64,000 nucleotides of DNA from Polymorphobacter sp. (lineage in GTDB: Bacteria; Pseudomonadota; Alphaproteobacteria; Sphingomonadales; Sphingomonadaceae). Positions 21,354 to 30,833 of this stretch are shown in pieces; within the stretch, counting starts at the first letter, position 1; the number at the start of each line of letters is the position of its first letter. The stretch spans positions 17,467 to 81,466 of the forward strand of contig NZ_JANYGL010000105.1 in the NCBI RefSeq assembly GCF_025362435.1, in the 5' to 3' direction. The notes beneath the pieces were generated by a model that searched no databases, had not been told where the DNA came from, and worked only from the letters and a program-made list of their open reading frames with translations. The translations under genes and the position numbers were made by a program.

Positions 21354-22681
21354 TACCGGTACGCGGTCAACTTGCCGTCGTCGCTCATCAGGAAGACCAT
21401 GTTGCCCGCGACGACCGGGGGCAGATACGCCGGACGCTTGAGCTTGACCGACGAGATCAGCTTGCCGGTGTACGGCGACACCGACACCAGGGTCCGGTTC
21501 GAACCGGCGACGAGGAGCCGGTCAGATGCGAGGACCGGGCCGCTCCAGCTATAGGCGCCGGTCTTCTTCGCCGGATTGGCGAAGCGCGGCAGCTGGCGGA
21601 CCCATTTGATCTTGCCCTCGCCGCGCGTCAGGCAGACGAGTTCGCTGTCGAGCGTGACGAGGTAGATGAAGTCACCCGCGACCCACGGCGTGTTTACGCC
21701 GGCGAAGTTGCGCTCCCAGACGCGCTGGCCGGTGGCGAGTTCGAGCGCGGCGATGCGCCCGCCGTGGCCGATGGCGAAGACGCGGCCCTTGTCGATCACC
21801 GGCGAGGCGTCGATGTCGGTCAGCGCGTTGAGCGCGGTCGTCCGACCCGTCCGGGCGAGCGCGTCGGCCCACACCGTCCGCCCGTTCTCGACGCGGAGCG
21901 CGTTAAGCTCACCGCTCGAATAGCCGACGACGACGGTGTCGAGCGCGACCGCAGGGGCGCCGCCGCTCAGCGTGCCCGAAACCTCGATCGTGCCGGAGAC
22001 CGTCCACAGCGTGTTGCCGGTGTCGCCCGCGAGCGCGAACAACTGGTTGTCCTGTGTCAGCGCATAGACGCGGCCCCCGGCAACGGTCGGCGCGCCGCGG
22101 AACGGCGTCGTCAGTTCCTTGCGCCAGACGACGGTGCCCGAATTGGCGTCGAACGCGGCGGCGACGCCGAAGCCGGTCGTCGCATAGACCTTGCCGTCGG
22201 CGACGCTGACGCCGCCGCCGAACGCGGCATTTTCCTTCTTCTTGTAGCTGAGCGTCGCCGACCACTGCTTGTGGCCGGTGGCAACGTCGAAGGCGCTGAC
22301 GTCGCCGCTGGTGTCCATCGTGAAGACGCGGCCGCCCGACACGACCGGCGCGGCGTTGAGGCGGCGGGTGGCGGTGCTGCCCTTGCCGATCTGCGCGACC
22401 CATGCCTGCGACAGCGTATCGGGGAGCGCGAGCTGGCCCATCGACTTGGCCGGCGACCCGCCCGGCTGCGGCCAGTCGGCGTTGACCGCCGGCGGCGGCA
22501 GGACGACGGCGAGGTCCTTGAGCTCGGGATCGACCGTCGCCTTGGTCTCGGAATCGAGAACGGCGATGCGCGGGCCGGTCGTCGGCGTCTTCGGCTTGCC
22601 TGGCTTGAAGATGCTGCACGACGACAGCGCCGGAACGAGCGCGGCGGTGACCAGCAGCGTGATGAACGGGTTACGCGACAT
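21353..22681 (-). CDS. bamB: Outer-membrane assembly lipoprotein BamB
   Basis: Lipoprotein N-terminus MSRNPFITLLVTAALVPALSSC; PQQ-type beta-propeller repeats (GGRVYALTQDNQLFALAGDTGNTLW). Confidence 0.9.
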   Translation of the reverse strand: MSRNPFITLLVTAALVPALSSCSIFKPGKPKTPTTGPRIAVLDSETKATVDPELKDLAVVLPPPAVNADWPQPGGSPAKSMGQLALPDTLSQAWVAQIGKGSTATRRLNAAPVVSGGRVFTMDTSGDVSAFDVATGHKQWSATLSYKKKENAAFGGGVSVADGKVYATTGFGVAAAFDANSGTVVWRKELTTPFRGAPTVAGGRVYALTQDNQLFALAGDTGNTLWTVSGTIEVSGTLSGGAPAVALDTVVVGYSSGELNALRVENGRTVWADALARTGRTTALNALTDIDASPVIDKGRVFAIGHGGRIAALELATGQRVWERNFAGVNTPWVAGDFIYLVTLDSELVCLTRGEGKIKWVRQLPRFANPAKKTGAYSWSGPVLASDRLLVAGSNRTLVSVSPYTGKLISSVKLKRPAYLPPVVAGNMVFLMSDDGKLTAYR

Positions 22682-23445
22682 TATTTGGCAAGTCCGCTGG
22701 TCGAAGTTCGGGGAGCGAGCAGGCTCGCGGGGTCGGTGCCGAGCGCGATCGCAAGCTGCGCCGCCCGGTTGCGGATCGATGGCGGCGACTGCTGGTCGCG
22801 GACGATCGCGACGAACAGCGGCACCGCGCGGTCGGGATGGTGGAGCTTCATCTCGGCGACGCCGGTCATCTCGGCGGCGACCGCAAACCACGGGTTACCC
22901 GGGACGCTGAACGGCTTCAACCGCGCGATGACCGTTGCCGGGGGCAGCGTGTCATACTCGAGCCGGGTCGCCTTGATCGTCGCGAGGTCGCGGTACGGCT
23001 GGGCCAGCGCGGTGTCGCCCGAAACGCTGCGATAGATCGTCAGCCCCTTCGGAATGTCGCCCGCCTGGACCGCGGTCCCCGCCTGCATCAGCTGTGCTAG
23101 CGCGCGGTAGCCGGGGGTACCCGACTTGGCGAGATCGGCGAGGACCGGGTTGGCCCCGGTGAAGTTGCCCGCCTCGATCTGCGCCAGCGCGAGGTTGAAG
23201 CGCTCGCCCGTCTCGCCGGCGCGGCGCGCGCGGTCCTGCCGCCAGAACAGCACCCCGGCCAATGCGACGAGGAAGACGACGATGCCGATCGCGAGCATCC
23301 GGCCATAGCGCTGCCAGAAGCCGACGAACTGTGAACGGCGGTATTCGTCGTCGACCTCGCGGAGGAAGGCTTCGTCGCGCACGTCGGGTTTCGCCAAGTC
23401 AGTCTCCAGTGAAAGCGCGGCGGACCATAGCGACGCACCCGGCAT
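22681..23445 (-). CDS. YfgM-like TPR membrane protein
   Basis: DEAFLREVDDEYRRSQFVGFWQRYGRM followed by a TM helix and TPR-like repeats; immediately upstream of bamB; start uncertain (TTG near 23397 possible). Confidence 0.75.
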   Translation of the reverse strand: MPGASLWSAALSLETDLAKPDVRDEAFLREVDDEYRRSQFVGFWQRYGRMLAIGIVVFLVALAGVLFWRQDRARRAGETGERFNLALAQIEAGNFTGANPVLADLAKSGTPGYRALAQLMQAGTAVQAGDIPKGLTIYRSVSGDTALAQPYRDLATIKATRLEYDTLPPATVIARLKPFSVPGNPWFAVAAEMTGVAEMKLHHPDRAVPLFVAIVRDQQSPPSIRNRAAQLAIALGTDPASLLAPRTSTSGLAK

Positions 23446-23456
23446 AGCGCAAAGCG

Positions 23457-24317
23457 TTAGGCGGGGGCGCCGTAGAGCTGGTCGACACCGGGAAAACTCC
23501 GCTCGCGAACCGCGGCGGCATAAGCGGCGGCGGCGCTGTCGATCCGCACCGCGAGATCGTCGAAGCGGCGGACGAAGCGCGGCGTCCGCTCGAACATCCC
23601 GAGCATGTCGTCCACGACGAGGACCTGCCCGTCGCACGCCGGCGACGCGCCGATGCCGATCGTCGGGCAGCCGACGGCCGCGGTGATCGCGCGGGCGAGC
23701 GGCTCGACGACGCCCTCGACGACGAGCGCGAACGCCCCGGCATCGGCGATCGCCTTGGCGTCACCGACGATCTTGGCGAACTCGGCGTCGCTCTTGCCGC
23801 GCGCGCCGTAGCCGCCGAGGACATTGACCGCCTGCGGGGTCAGCCCGACATGGCCGATCACCGGCACGCCGCGCTGGGCGAGGAAGGCAACCGTCGGCGC
23901 CATCGCGACGCCGCCCTCGAGCTTGACCCCCGCCGCGCCGGTCTCGGCCATTACCCGCGCCGCCGAGCGGAACGCGACTTCGGGGCTTTCCTCGTAGCTG
24001 CCGAACGGCAGGTCGACGATGACGACGGCGTGGTACGATCCGCGCACCACCGCCGCGCCGTGGGCACACATCATGTCGAGCGTCACGCGGACCGTCGTGT
24101 CGAGGCCGTAGATCACCTGGCCGAGGCTGTCGCCGACCAGCAGCAGGTCGCAATGCGGGTCGAGCAGCTGCGCCATTCGCGCGGTGTAGGCGGTCAGCAT
24201 GACGATCGGCTCGCCGCCCTTGCGCCCGGCGATCTGCGGCACCGTCAGCCGCTTCATCGGCGCGGGCGTCGGCGTTGCCCGGCTGGTCGCGGTATCGAGG
24301 GTGTAGGTGGCACTCAA
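23457..24317 (-). CDS. panB: 3-methyl-2-oxobutanoate hydroxymethyltransferase
   Basis: [57 protein letters not shown]. Confidence 0.95.
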   Translation of the reverse strand: MSATYTLDTATSRATPTPAPMKRLTVPQIAGRKGGEPIVMLTAYTARMAQLLDPHCDLLLVGDSLGQVIYGLDTTVRVTLDMMCAHGAAVVRGSYHAVVIVDLPFGSYEESPEVAFRSAARVMAETGAAGVKLEGGVAMAPTVAFLAQRGVPVIGHVGLTPQAVNVLGGYGARGKSDAEFAKIVGDAKAIADAGAFALVVEGVVEPLARAITAAVGCPTIGIGASPACDGQVLVVDDMLGMFERTPRFVRRFDDLAVRIDSAAAAYAAAVRERSFPGVDQLYGAPA

Positions 24318-24349
24318 CTCGGGGGTTCACCTTCGGCCTTGGTCGCGCC

Positions 24350-24979
24350 TTATACCGCCACCACCCGCCCGCGGTCGAGCCGGATCGTGCGCGCCGCCAG
24401 CCGCGCGGCTTCCGCAGCGTCGTGGGTGACGTAGAACACCGGGATCGCGGCGTCGGCGAAGACCGCGTCGAGCAGGTCGAGCATTGCCCCGCGCGCCGCC
24501 GTATCGAGCGCCGACAGCGGCTCGTCCATCAGCAGCAGCCGCGGCTGGCCGAGCAGCGCCCGGGCGACCGACGCACGCTGCGCCTCGCCGCCTGACAGAG
24601 ACTTCGGCGACCGGTCGAGCAGGCCGGCGATGCCGGTGCGCGCGACGATGTCGGCGCGGTCGCCCGCCGCCCCCGCCCGGCGCGCGGCGTAGTCGAGGTT
24701 GCCGCCGACGGTCAGGTGCGGCAGCAGCCCCTGCGTCTGCGGGACGTAGCCGATCCGCCGCCGGTGCGCAGGCACGAAGACCGTCGCGCTCTGCCAGACC
24801 TCGCCGTCGACGCTCAGCGTCCCGCGCCGCCGGTCGAGCCCGGCGAGTGCGCGGAGGACGCTGGTCTTGCCCGACCCCGACGCGCCGAGCAGCGCGGTGA
24901 CCCCGCTCGACGGCACCGCGAAGGCGACATCGAGCGTAAAGTCGGGGCCGAGCCGGTCGGTGAACGCCGCCTCGATCAC
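24350..24979 (-). CDS. modC: Molybdate ABC transporter ATP-binding protein (ModC, short form)
   Basis: [47 protein letters not shown] start overlaps the modB end. Confidence 0.85.
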   Translation of the reverse strand: MIEAAFTDRLGPDFTLDVAFAVPSSGVTALLGASGSGKTSVLRALAGLDRRRGTLSVDGEVWQSATVFVPAHRRRIGYVPQTQGLLPHLTVGGNLDYAARRAGAAGDRADIVARTGIAGLLDRSPKSLSGGEAQRASVARALLGQPRLLLMDEPLSALDTAARGAMLDLLDAVFADAAIPVFYVTHDAAEAARLAARTIRLDRGRVVAV

Positions 24980-25641
24980 GGACGGACCCCGCCGAGACGC
25001 CGCTCGACGAGGAGGAGCGCGAGCAAGGTGACGAAGGCGAACAGCGTCAGCGCCCCCGCGATGACGTGCGCCGCGCCGAACTGGAGGCTTTCGACGAGGC
25101 TGTAGATCCGCGTCGACAGCACCTCGGTCCGCCCCGGGATCGCCCCGCCGATCATCAACACGACGCCGAACTCGCCGATCGTGTGCGCGAAGACGAGGAT
25201 GCCCGCCGAGACGAAGCCGCGGCGGGCGAGCGGCAGTGCGGTGGTGACGAAGCGGTCGAGCGGCCCAGCACCCATCGTCGCGGCGAGATCGAGCGGCGCG
25301 TCGCCGATCGCCTCGAACGCGGTCCGCAGTGGCTGGACGGCGAAGGGGAGTGAATAGAATATCGAGCCGATGACCAGCCCGGTGAAGGTGAAAGCGAGCG
25401 AGCGGATGCCGAACGGATGGAGCAATGTCATCAACGGGCTGGCGGGGCCGAGCGCGACAAGGACGTAGAAGCCGATAACCGTCGGCGGTAGGACCAGCGG
25501 CAGCGCCGACAACGCGCCCGCTATCTCCTTCCACGCCGTCCGCGACCGCGCCAGCCACCACGCCAGCGGTGTCGCCAGCAGCAGGAGGAGGACGGTGGTG
25601 ACGAGCGCGAGCTCGACGGTCGTCGCGACGACGAGGTTCAT
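24976..25641 (-). CDS. modB: Molybdate ABC transporter permease
   Basis: ModB-type permease ([48 protein letters not shown]). Confidence 0.92.
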   Translation of the reverse strand: MNLVVATTVELALVTTVLLLLLATPLAWWLARSRTAWKEIAGALSALPLVLPPTVIGFYVLVALGPASPLMTLLHPFGIRSLAFTFTGLVIGSIFYSLPFAVQPLRTAFEAIGDAPLDLAATMGAGPLDRFVTTALPLARRGFVSAGILVFAHTIGEFGVVLMIGGAIPGRTEVLSTRIYSLVESLQFGAAHVIAGALTLFAFVTLLALLLVERRLGGVRP

Positions 25642-25655
25642 GGTGTCCCGATACT

Positions 25656-25679
25656 CGTCATCCCCGCGTAGGAAAGCTC
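25656..25679. repeat. Truncated REP-like half element
   Basis: CGTCATCCCCGCGTAGGAAAGCTCG between modB start and modA end; shares GTCATCCCCGCG with the other elements. Confidence 0.45.
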
Positions 25680-25684
25680 GCCGC

Positions 25685-26434
25685 TCAATTCACCTCATAG
25701 CCATAGCGCTTGATGATCGCGACCGCCTCGGGACCGCGGAGGAACTTGGCGAATGCCGCCGCCGCCGGGTTCGCCGCGCCGGTCTTGAGCACCACCGCCT
25801 CCTGGTCGATCGGCTCGTGGTCGTTCGCCGGGACTAGCCAGCGCGAGCCGCCGGGGACGTTGATCACCTGGCTCTCCGCGACGAAGCCCAGTTCGGCCGC
25901 GCCGGTGGCGACGAACTGGTACGCCTGGGTGATCGAGCTGCCCTTGACGATCTTCGCTGCCAGCGGCGCCGTCAGCCCGAGCTTAGCGATCGTCTGCATC
26001 GCCGCGAGGCCGTACGGCGCCGCGGCCGGGTCGGCGATCGACAGATGCGCGAAGCTGCCGGTCTTGAGCACCGCGCCGCTCGCATCGACCACGCCCGAGA
26101 TCGCCGAGTACAGCACCAGCCGCCCGATCGCATAGGTGAAGCGGCTGCCGGGAACCGCGAGGCCGTCCTTTTCAGCCTTCTTCGGACGTTCGGCGTCGGC
26201 CGAGAGGAAGACCTCGAACGGCGCGCCATTAGCCATCTGGGTGTAGAACGCCCCCGACGAACCGAAGCTGAGGACCGCGGTGTCGCCGGTCGCCTTGGCG
26301 AATGCCGCCGCGATTTCCTTCGCCGGCTCGGTGAAGTTAGCGGCGACCGCGACCTGAGTCTGCGCCGCGAAGCTCAACGAAGCGGTCGACAACAGCACGC
26401 CGAACAGCGCGCTACGAGCCAGGGCGTGCATCAT
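25685..26434 (-). CDS. modA: Molybdate ABC transporter substrate-binding protein
   Basis: Signal peptide; [40 protein letters not shown]. Confidence 0.93.
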   Translation of the reverse strand: MMHALARSALFGVLLSTASLSFAAQTQVAVAANFTEPAKEIAAAFAKATGDTAVLSFGSSGAFYTQMANGAPFEVFLSADAERPKKAEKDGLAVPGSRFTYAIGRLVLYSAISGVVDASGAVLKTGSFAHLSIADPAAAPYGLAAMQTIAKLGLTAPLAAKIVKGSSITQAYQFVATGAAELGFVAESQVINVPGGSRWLVPANDHEPIDQEAVVLKTGAANPAAAAFAKFLRGPEAVAIIKRYGYEVN

Positions 26435-26542
26435 CTTCTCCGCGTCGAAAGTGGCGTTCGCGCCGCGACGTATGTCGCCGGATACAGCGACGACCGCAAC
26501 CGGCAATTTCGCCGCCGGAGCAGGCCGCGACGATCTCGGCAA

Positions 26543-26947
26543 TCAGCCCTTACGCGGTCGCGGCACCGCGAGAAGGTCGGCGAGCAGCGCTTCGGCGGGG
26601 ATGACCGCCGCCGCCGCGAGCGCCGCCTCGAGGTCGCGATACCGCTTCAGGACAGCGCCGCCGAGATCGGTCAGCGTCGCCCCGCCGCCGTGGCTGCCGC
26701 CCTGTGCGGTCGCGACCAACGGCTCGCGCCAGCAGCGGTTCATCGTATCGACCATCAGCCACGTCCGCCGATAGCTCAGCCCGAGCGCCCGCCCCGCCGC
26801 TGAGATCGACCCCGTCGCGGCGATCGCGGCGAGCAGGTCGGCCTTGCCCGGGCCGATCGCGAACTCGCCGCCGCTGACGACCTGCGCCTTGAGCTTGAGG
26901 CCGTGGCTGATCGCGGCACCCGATCGCTCGTTCGGCAGCCCGCGCAT
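26543..26947 (-). CDS. ModE-type winged-helix regulator without molbindin domains
   Basis: KADLLAAIAATGSISAAGRALGLSYRRTWLMVDTMN; 134 aa only. Confidence 0.85.
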   Translation of the reverse strand: MRGLPNERSGAAISHGLKLKAQVVSGGEFAIGPGKADLLAAIAATGSISAAGRALGLSYRRTWLMVDTMNRCWREPLVATAQGGSHGGGATLTDLGGAVLKRYRDLEAALAAAAVIPAEALLADLLAVPRPRKG

Positions 26948-27463
26948 ACCCGTCTCCCCGACCGCCTAATCCCCAGCGTGTGATGCATTGCGGGAGCGCC
27001 TGCAATCGAATTGCGGTGCGGTTCGGGGTGCATGGCTGCCGCGCAAATCCCGCGATTGCGGTGGGTCCGCCGCCGTCGGAGTGATAGTGCCGGGTAGCTG
27101 TCTGAAGTCCGAGAGTGCCGGTTTGAACTTGTACCATATCGGCTAACGTTACAAAGATGACACTAAACGCATCTTGAAACTTGCGCGTTTCTGCCGGTCG
27201 ACTTTGCGATGATTGCGCGGAATCTACCGCCGTGAGCCGCAAATCACGAGGGAACGCCTCCCTTTCCCCCATCCGACTGTGACCCGGGCAGGGGACCTTA
27301 TGCTTGCGAGTGAGGTGTAGGACAGCGATATCCCGACCTTGGCCTGGCGGTCCGCGACGCGCGGCGATGTCCGCAAAGCGACGCATCACTTGCCTCCAGC
27401 CGGGTGACCGACCGGAACCTGCGACCTGCGCCGAGGATCTTTGCCCAGGTGCCGCCCCCTTTA

Positions 27464-27495
27464 ACTGTCATCCCCGCGGAGGCGGGGATGACAGT
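27464..27495. repeat. REP-like perfect palindrome
   Basis: ACTGTCATCCCCGC-GGAG-GCGGGGATGACAGT, 14-bp perfect arms. Confidence 0.85.
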
Positions 27496-27577
27496 CGTTG
27501 TTGCAGACCACGCTTTGATTATCGTTTCGGGGCAAGCTACCGATTGACCGCAAGCCACCGCCACACCACCGTCAGCA

Positions 27578-28102
27578 ATGACCAAACTCCCCCTGCTGTT
27601 CGCGCTACTCGCCATCCCGTTCAGCGCACCCGCAGCGGCCCGCCCCGCAATCGCGCTTGCCGGGCGCGTCACCGACGAGGCGCACGTCCTCGACGCCCCC
27701 GCTAAAGCGCAGCTAAACCGCCAGCTTGCGGCGTGGGAGGCGGCAACCGGGCATCAGATGGTCGTCGTTACGGTCCGCTCGCTCCACGGGCGCGACATCA
27801 AGGCGTTCACGACGCAGCTCGGCACGAAATGGGGCGTCGGGCGTGGGCAATACGACGACGGCGTCATCCTCCTCGTTGCGCCCGTGGAGCGCAAAGTGCG
27901 GATCGCCGTCGGCTACGGCCTCGAACGCAGCCTGCCCGAAGCGTGGTGTCACCGCGTCATCCTCGGCGAGATGATCCCGCGCTTCCGCACGGGTGATCAC
28001 GCGGGCGGACTGACCGCCGCGGTCACCGCGATCGTGCAGCACGTCGGGACAACGCAACTCCCCGTCCGCCATCCCGCGCGCGCTGCCGTGCCTCCCGCCT
28101 GA
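27578..28102 (+). CDS. TPM-domain (YgcG-like) secreted protein
   Basis: Signal peptide; GRVTDEAHVLDAPAKAQLNRQLAAWEAATGHQMVVVTV, YDDGVILLVAPVERKVRIAVGYGLE. Confidence 0.82.
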   Translation: MTKLPLLFALLAIPFSAPAAARPAIALAGRVTDEAHVLDAPAKAQLNRQLAAWEAATGHQMVVVTVRSLHGRDIKAFTTQLGTKWGVGRGQYDDGVILLVAPVERKVRIAVGYGLERSLPEAWCHRVILGEMIPRFRTGDHAGGLTAAVTAIVQHVGTTQLPVRHPARAAVPPA

Positions 28103-28121
28103 CCAAGCCTCGCCACCGCGC

Positions 28122-28967
28122 CTAGGCCCCGTACCGCCGCACCACCTGCCGCTGCGCGCCGAGCCCGTCGATGCCGAGGGTGATGACGTCGCCCTCGGTC
28201 AGCCAGCGCTGCGGCTTCTTGCCCATGCCGACGCCGGGAGGGGTGCCGGTGCTGATGATGTCGCCCGGCTGGAGGCTCATGAAGCGGCTGACGTAGCTGA
28301 TGATGAACGGCACGTCGAAGATCAGTTCGGCGGTGCTGCCGGTCTGCATCCGCTCGCCGTTGACGTCGAGCCACAGCCCGAGCGCGTTCAAGTCGCCCGC
28401 CTCGTCGAGGGTGACGAGGTACGGTCCGAACGGCCCGAAGGTGTCGCAGCCCTTGCCCTTGTCCCACGTCCCGCCGCGCTCGAGCTGGTACTCACGCTCG
28501 GACAAGTCGTTGACGATGCAGACCCCGGCGACGTGGTCGAGCGCGTCCTCGACCGCGACGTAGCGCGCCTCCCGGCCGATGACGACGGCGAGCTCGACCT
28601 CCCAATCGGCCTTGGCCGACCCCGGCGGCAGGACGACATCGTCGTTCGGGCCGATGATCGCCGAGGTCGCCTTGGTGAAGATGATCGGCTCGGCGGGGAC
28701 CGCCTGCCCCGATTCGGCAGCGTGGTCGCGGTAGTTGAGCCCGATGCAGATGAACTTGCCGACCCGCGCGACGGGCTCGGCGAGGCGCACCCCGGCATCG
28801 ACGCGCGGCAGGCTGGTGACGTCGACCGCCGCGATCGCCGACAGCCCATTCGCCAGCGTGCCCGGGTCGATGTCGCCGATCACCCCGGCGAGGCAGCGGA
28901 TGCCGCCACCGGCGTCGAGCATACCCGGCCGCTCCTGCCCCTTCGGTCCGTACCGCAATAATCTCAT
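28122..28967 (-). CDS. Fumarylacetoacetate hydrolase family protein
   Basis: FICIGLNYRDHAAESG, DWEVELAVVIGR, GDIISTGTPPGVG. Confidence 0.9.
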   Translation of the reverse strand: MRLLRYGPKGQERPGMLDAGGGIRCLAGVIGDIDPGTLANGLSAIAAVDVTSLPRVDAGVRLAEPVARVGKFICIGLNYRDHAAESGQAVPAEPIIFTKATSAIIGPNDDVVLPPGSAKADWEVELAVVIGREARYVAVEDALDHVAGVCIVNDLSEREYQLERGGTWDKGKGCDTFGPFGPYLVTLDEAGDLNALGLWLDVNGERMQTGSTAELIFDVPFIISYVSRFMSLQPGDIISTGTPPGVGMGKKPQRWLTEGDVITLGIDGLGAQRQVVRRYGA

Positions 28968-29040
28968 CGGGCTTCCTTGGGATTAGAGCACAAAGATTTC
29001 GGCTAATCGTCGTCGCGAAACACACATCGAGCACACAGCC

Positions 29041-29110
29041 GTCATCCCCGCGAACGCGGGGACCCATCTCCCGAGTTCAGGAGATGGGTCCCCGCTTTCG
29101 CGGGGATGAC
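29041..29110. repeat. REP-like long inverted repeat
   Basis: 31-bp arms GTCATCCCCGCGAACGCGGGGACCCATCTCC / GGAGATGGGTCCCCGCTTTCGCGGGGATGAC, one mismatch, 8-nt loop. Confidence 0.95.
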
Positions 29111-29338
29111 GACCTAGATAAGGGCATATCGCCCCCGGCGGAGCCGAGCGGGTAACGCCGTCCGGCAAGTATAAGATACAGCGACGCCATCGCAACCGCG
29201 GCCGCGCTGGTGGCGATGCGGCCCGACGACCGTCCGCGTCGTTCGTGCCATTGTCCGCTCGCCGCCAACTGCATACACATCAGCGACGGCAGCGACCCCC
29301 GCCTCCTGCCGCACCGCCACCGGAGCCCCCCCGACGCG

Positions 29339-30820
29339 ATGAAGATGCCGTGCCCCGACGACGCCGTGATCGCCGACCGCGTCGCGCTGGTTCGCGGCCT
29401 GCGCAGCGTCAGCGACGCGGTGATCGACGACCCCGCCGAACTCGCCGCCTACGCCAGCGACGGCCTGACCGCATACAGCCAGCTCCCCCTCGCGGTCGTC
29501 CTGCCGCGGACCACCGCCGACGTCGCCGCGATCCTAACCTATTGCCACGCTGCGGGAATCAAGGTCGTGCCGCGCGGGTCGGGCACGTCGCTGTCGGGGG
29601 GAGCGCTGCCGCTCGCCGACGGCATCGTCCTCGGTCTCGGGCGGTTCAACCGCATCCTCGACATCGACCTCGCCAACCGCTGCGCCGTCGTCCAGCCGGG
29701 GGTGACCAACCTCGCGATCAGCCACGCGGTCGCGGGCGACGGCTTCTACTACGCCCCCGACCCGTCGAGCCAGATCGCCTGCTCGATCGGCGGCAACGTC
29801 GCCGAGAACGCCGGCGGGGTGCATTGCCTCAAGTACGGGATGACGAGCAACAACCTGCTCGGCGTCGAGCTCGTCCTGATCACCGGCGAGATCGTGCGGC
29901 TCGGCGGCAAGGCGCTCGACGGCGCCGGCTACGACCTGCTCGGCATCGTCTGCGGATCGGAGGGGCTGCTCGGCGTCGTCACCGAGGTCACCGTCCGCAT
30001 CCTGCCGAAGCCCGAATGCCAGCGCGCGCTGCTGCTCGGCTTCCCGACGATGGTCGCGGCGGCCGAATGCGTCGCCGCGATCATCGGCGACGGCATCATC
30101 CCGGCGGCGATCGAGATCATGGACCGCCCGGCGATCCACGCCGCCGAGGCCTTCGTCCACGCCGGCTACCCGCTCGACGTCGAGGCGCTGATGATCGTCG
30201 AGGTCGACGGCACCCCCGCCGAGGTCGATCATTTGATCGCGGTGGTCGACGCGCTCGCACTGGTCAACGGCGCGACGACGATCCAGGCGTCGACGAGCGA
30301 CATCGAACGCACATTGTTCTGGGCGGGGCGCAAGGCCGCCTTCCCTGCGGTCGGGCGGATCGCATCGGACTATTATTGCGTCGACGGGACGATCCCGCGC
30401 CGCACCCTGCCCGCGGTGCTGACCGAGATCACCGCGATCGCCGCCGCGCGCGGGCTGTCGGTGGCGAACGTCTTCCACGCCGGCGACGGCAACCTCCACC
30501 CGCTGATCCTGTACGACGGCGACGTCCCCGGGCAGCTCGAAGCCGCCGAGGCGGTCGGCGCGGCGATCCTCGAGGAATGCGTCCGCGTCGGTGGTGTCCT
30601 CACCGGCGAGCACGGCGTCGGCGTCGAGAAGCGCGACCTCATGCTCCGCCAGTTCACCGCGGTCGACCTCGCCCAGCAGACCGCGATCAAATGCGCGTTC
30701 GACGCGCAGAATCTCCTCAACCCGGGCAAGGTCTTCCCCGAGCTGTGCCGCTGCGCCGAGATGGGCCGCGTCCACGTCCATCGCGGGGCGACGCGCTTCC
30801 CCGAGCTGCCGCGCTTTTGA
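29339..30820 (+). CDS. glcD: Glycolate oxidase FAD-linked subunit GlcD
   Basis: FAD_binding_4 PRGSGTSLSGGALPL, CSIGGNVAENAGGVHCLKYGMT, HAGDGNLHP, GEHGVGVEK. Confidence 0.93.
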   Translation: MKMPCPDDAVIADRVALVRGLRSVSDAVIDDPAELAAYASDGLTAYSQLPLAVVLPRTTADVAAILTYCHAAGIKVVPRGSGTSLSGGALPLADGIVLGLGRFNRILDIDLANRCAVVQPGVTNLAISHAVAGDGFYYAPDPSSQIACSIGGNVAENAGGVHCLKYGMTSNNLLGVELVLITGEIVRLGGKALDGAGYDLLGIVCGSEGLLGVVTEVTVRILPKPECQRALLLGFPTMVAAAECVAAIIGDGIIPAAIEIMDRPAIHAAEAFVHAGYPLDVEALMIVEVDGTPAEVDHLIAVVDALALVNGATTIQASTSDIERTLFWAGRKAAFPAVGRIASDYYCVDGTIPRRTLPAVLTEITAIAAARGLSVANVFHAGDGNLHPLILYDGDVPGQLEAAEAVGAAILEECVRVGGVLTGEHGVGVEKRDLMLRQFTAVDLAQQTAIKCAFDAQNLLNPGKVFPELCRCAEMGRVHVHRGATRFPELPRF

Positions 30821-30833
30821 CGATGGCGCGCAC

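Noticed and set aside
21764-23035. 423-aa plus-strand ORF opposite bamB/yfgM
   Set aside because: Antisense shadow with no domain signal
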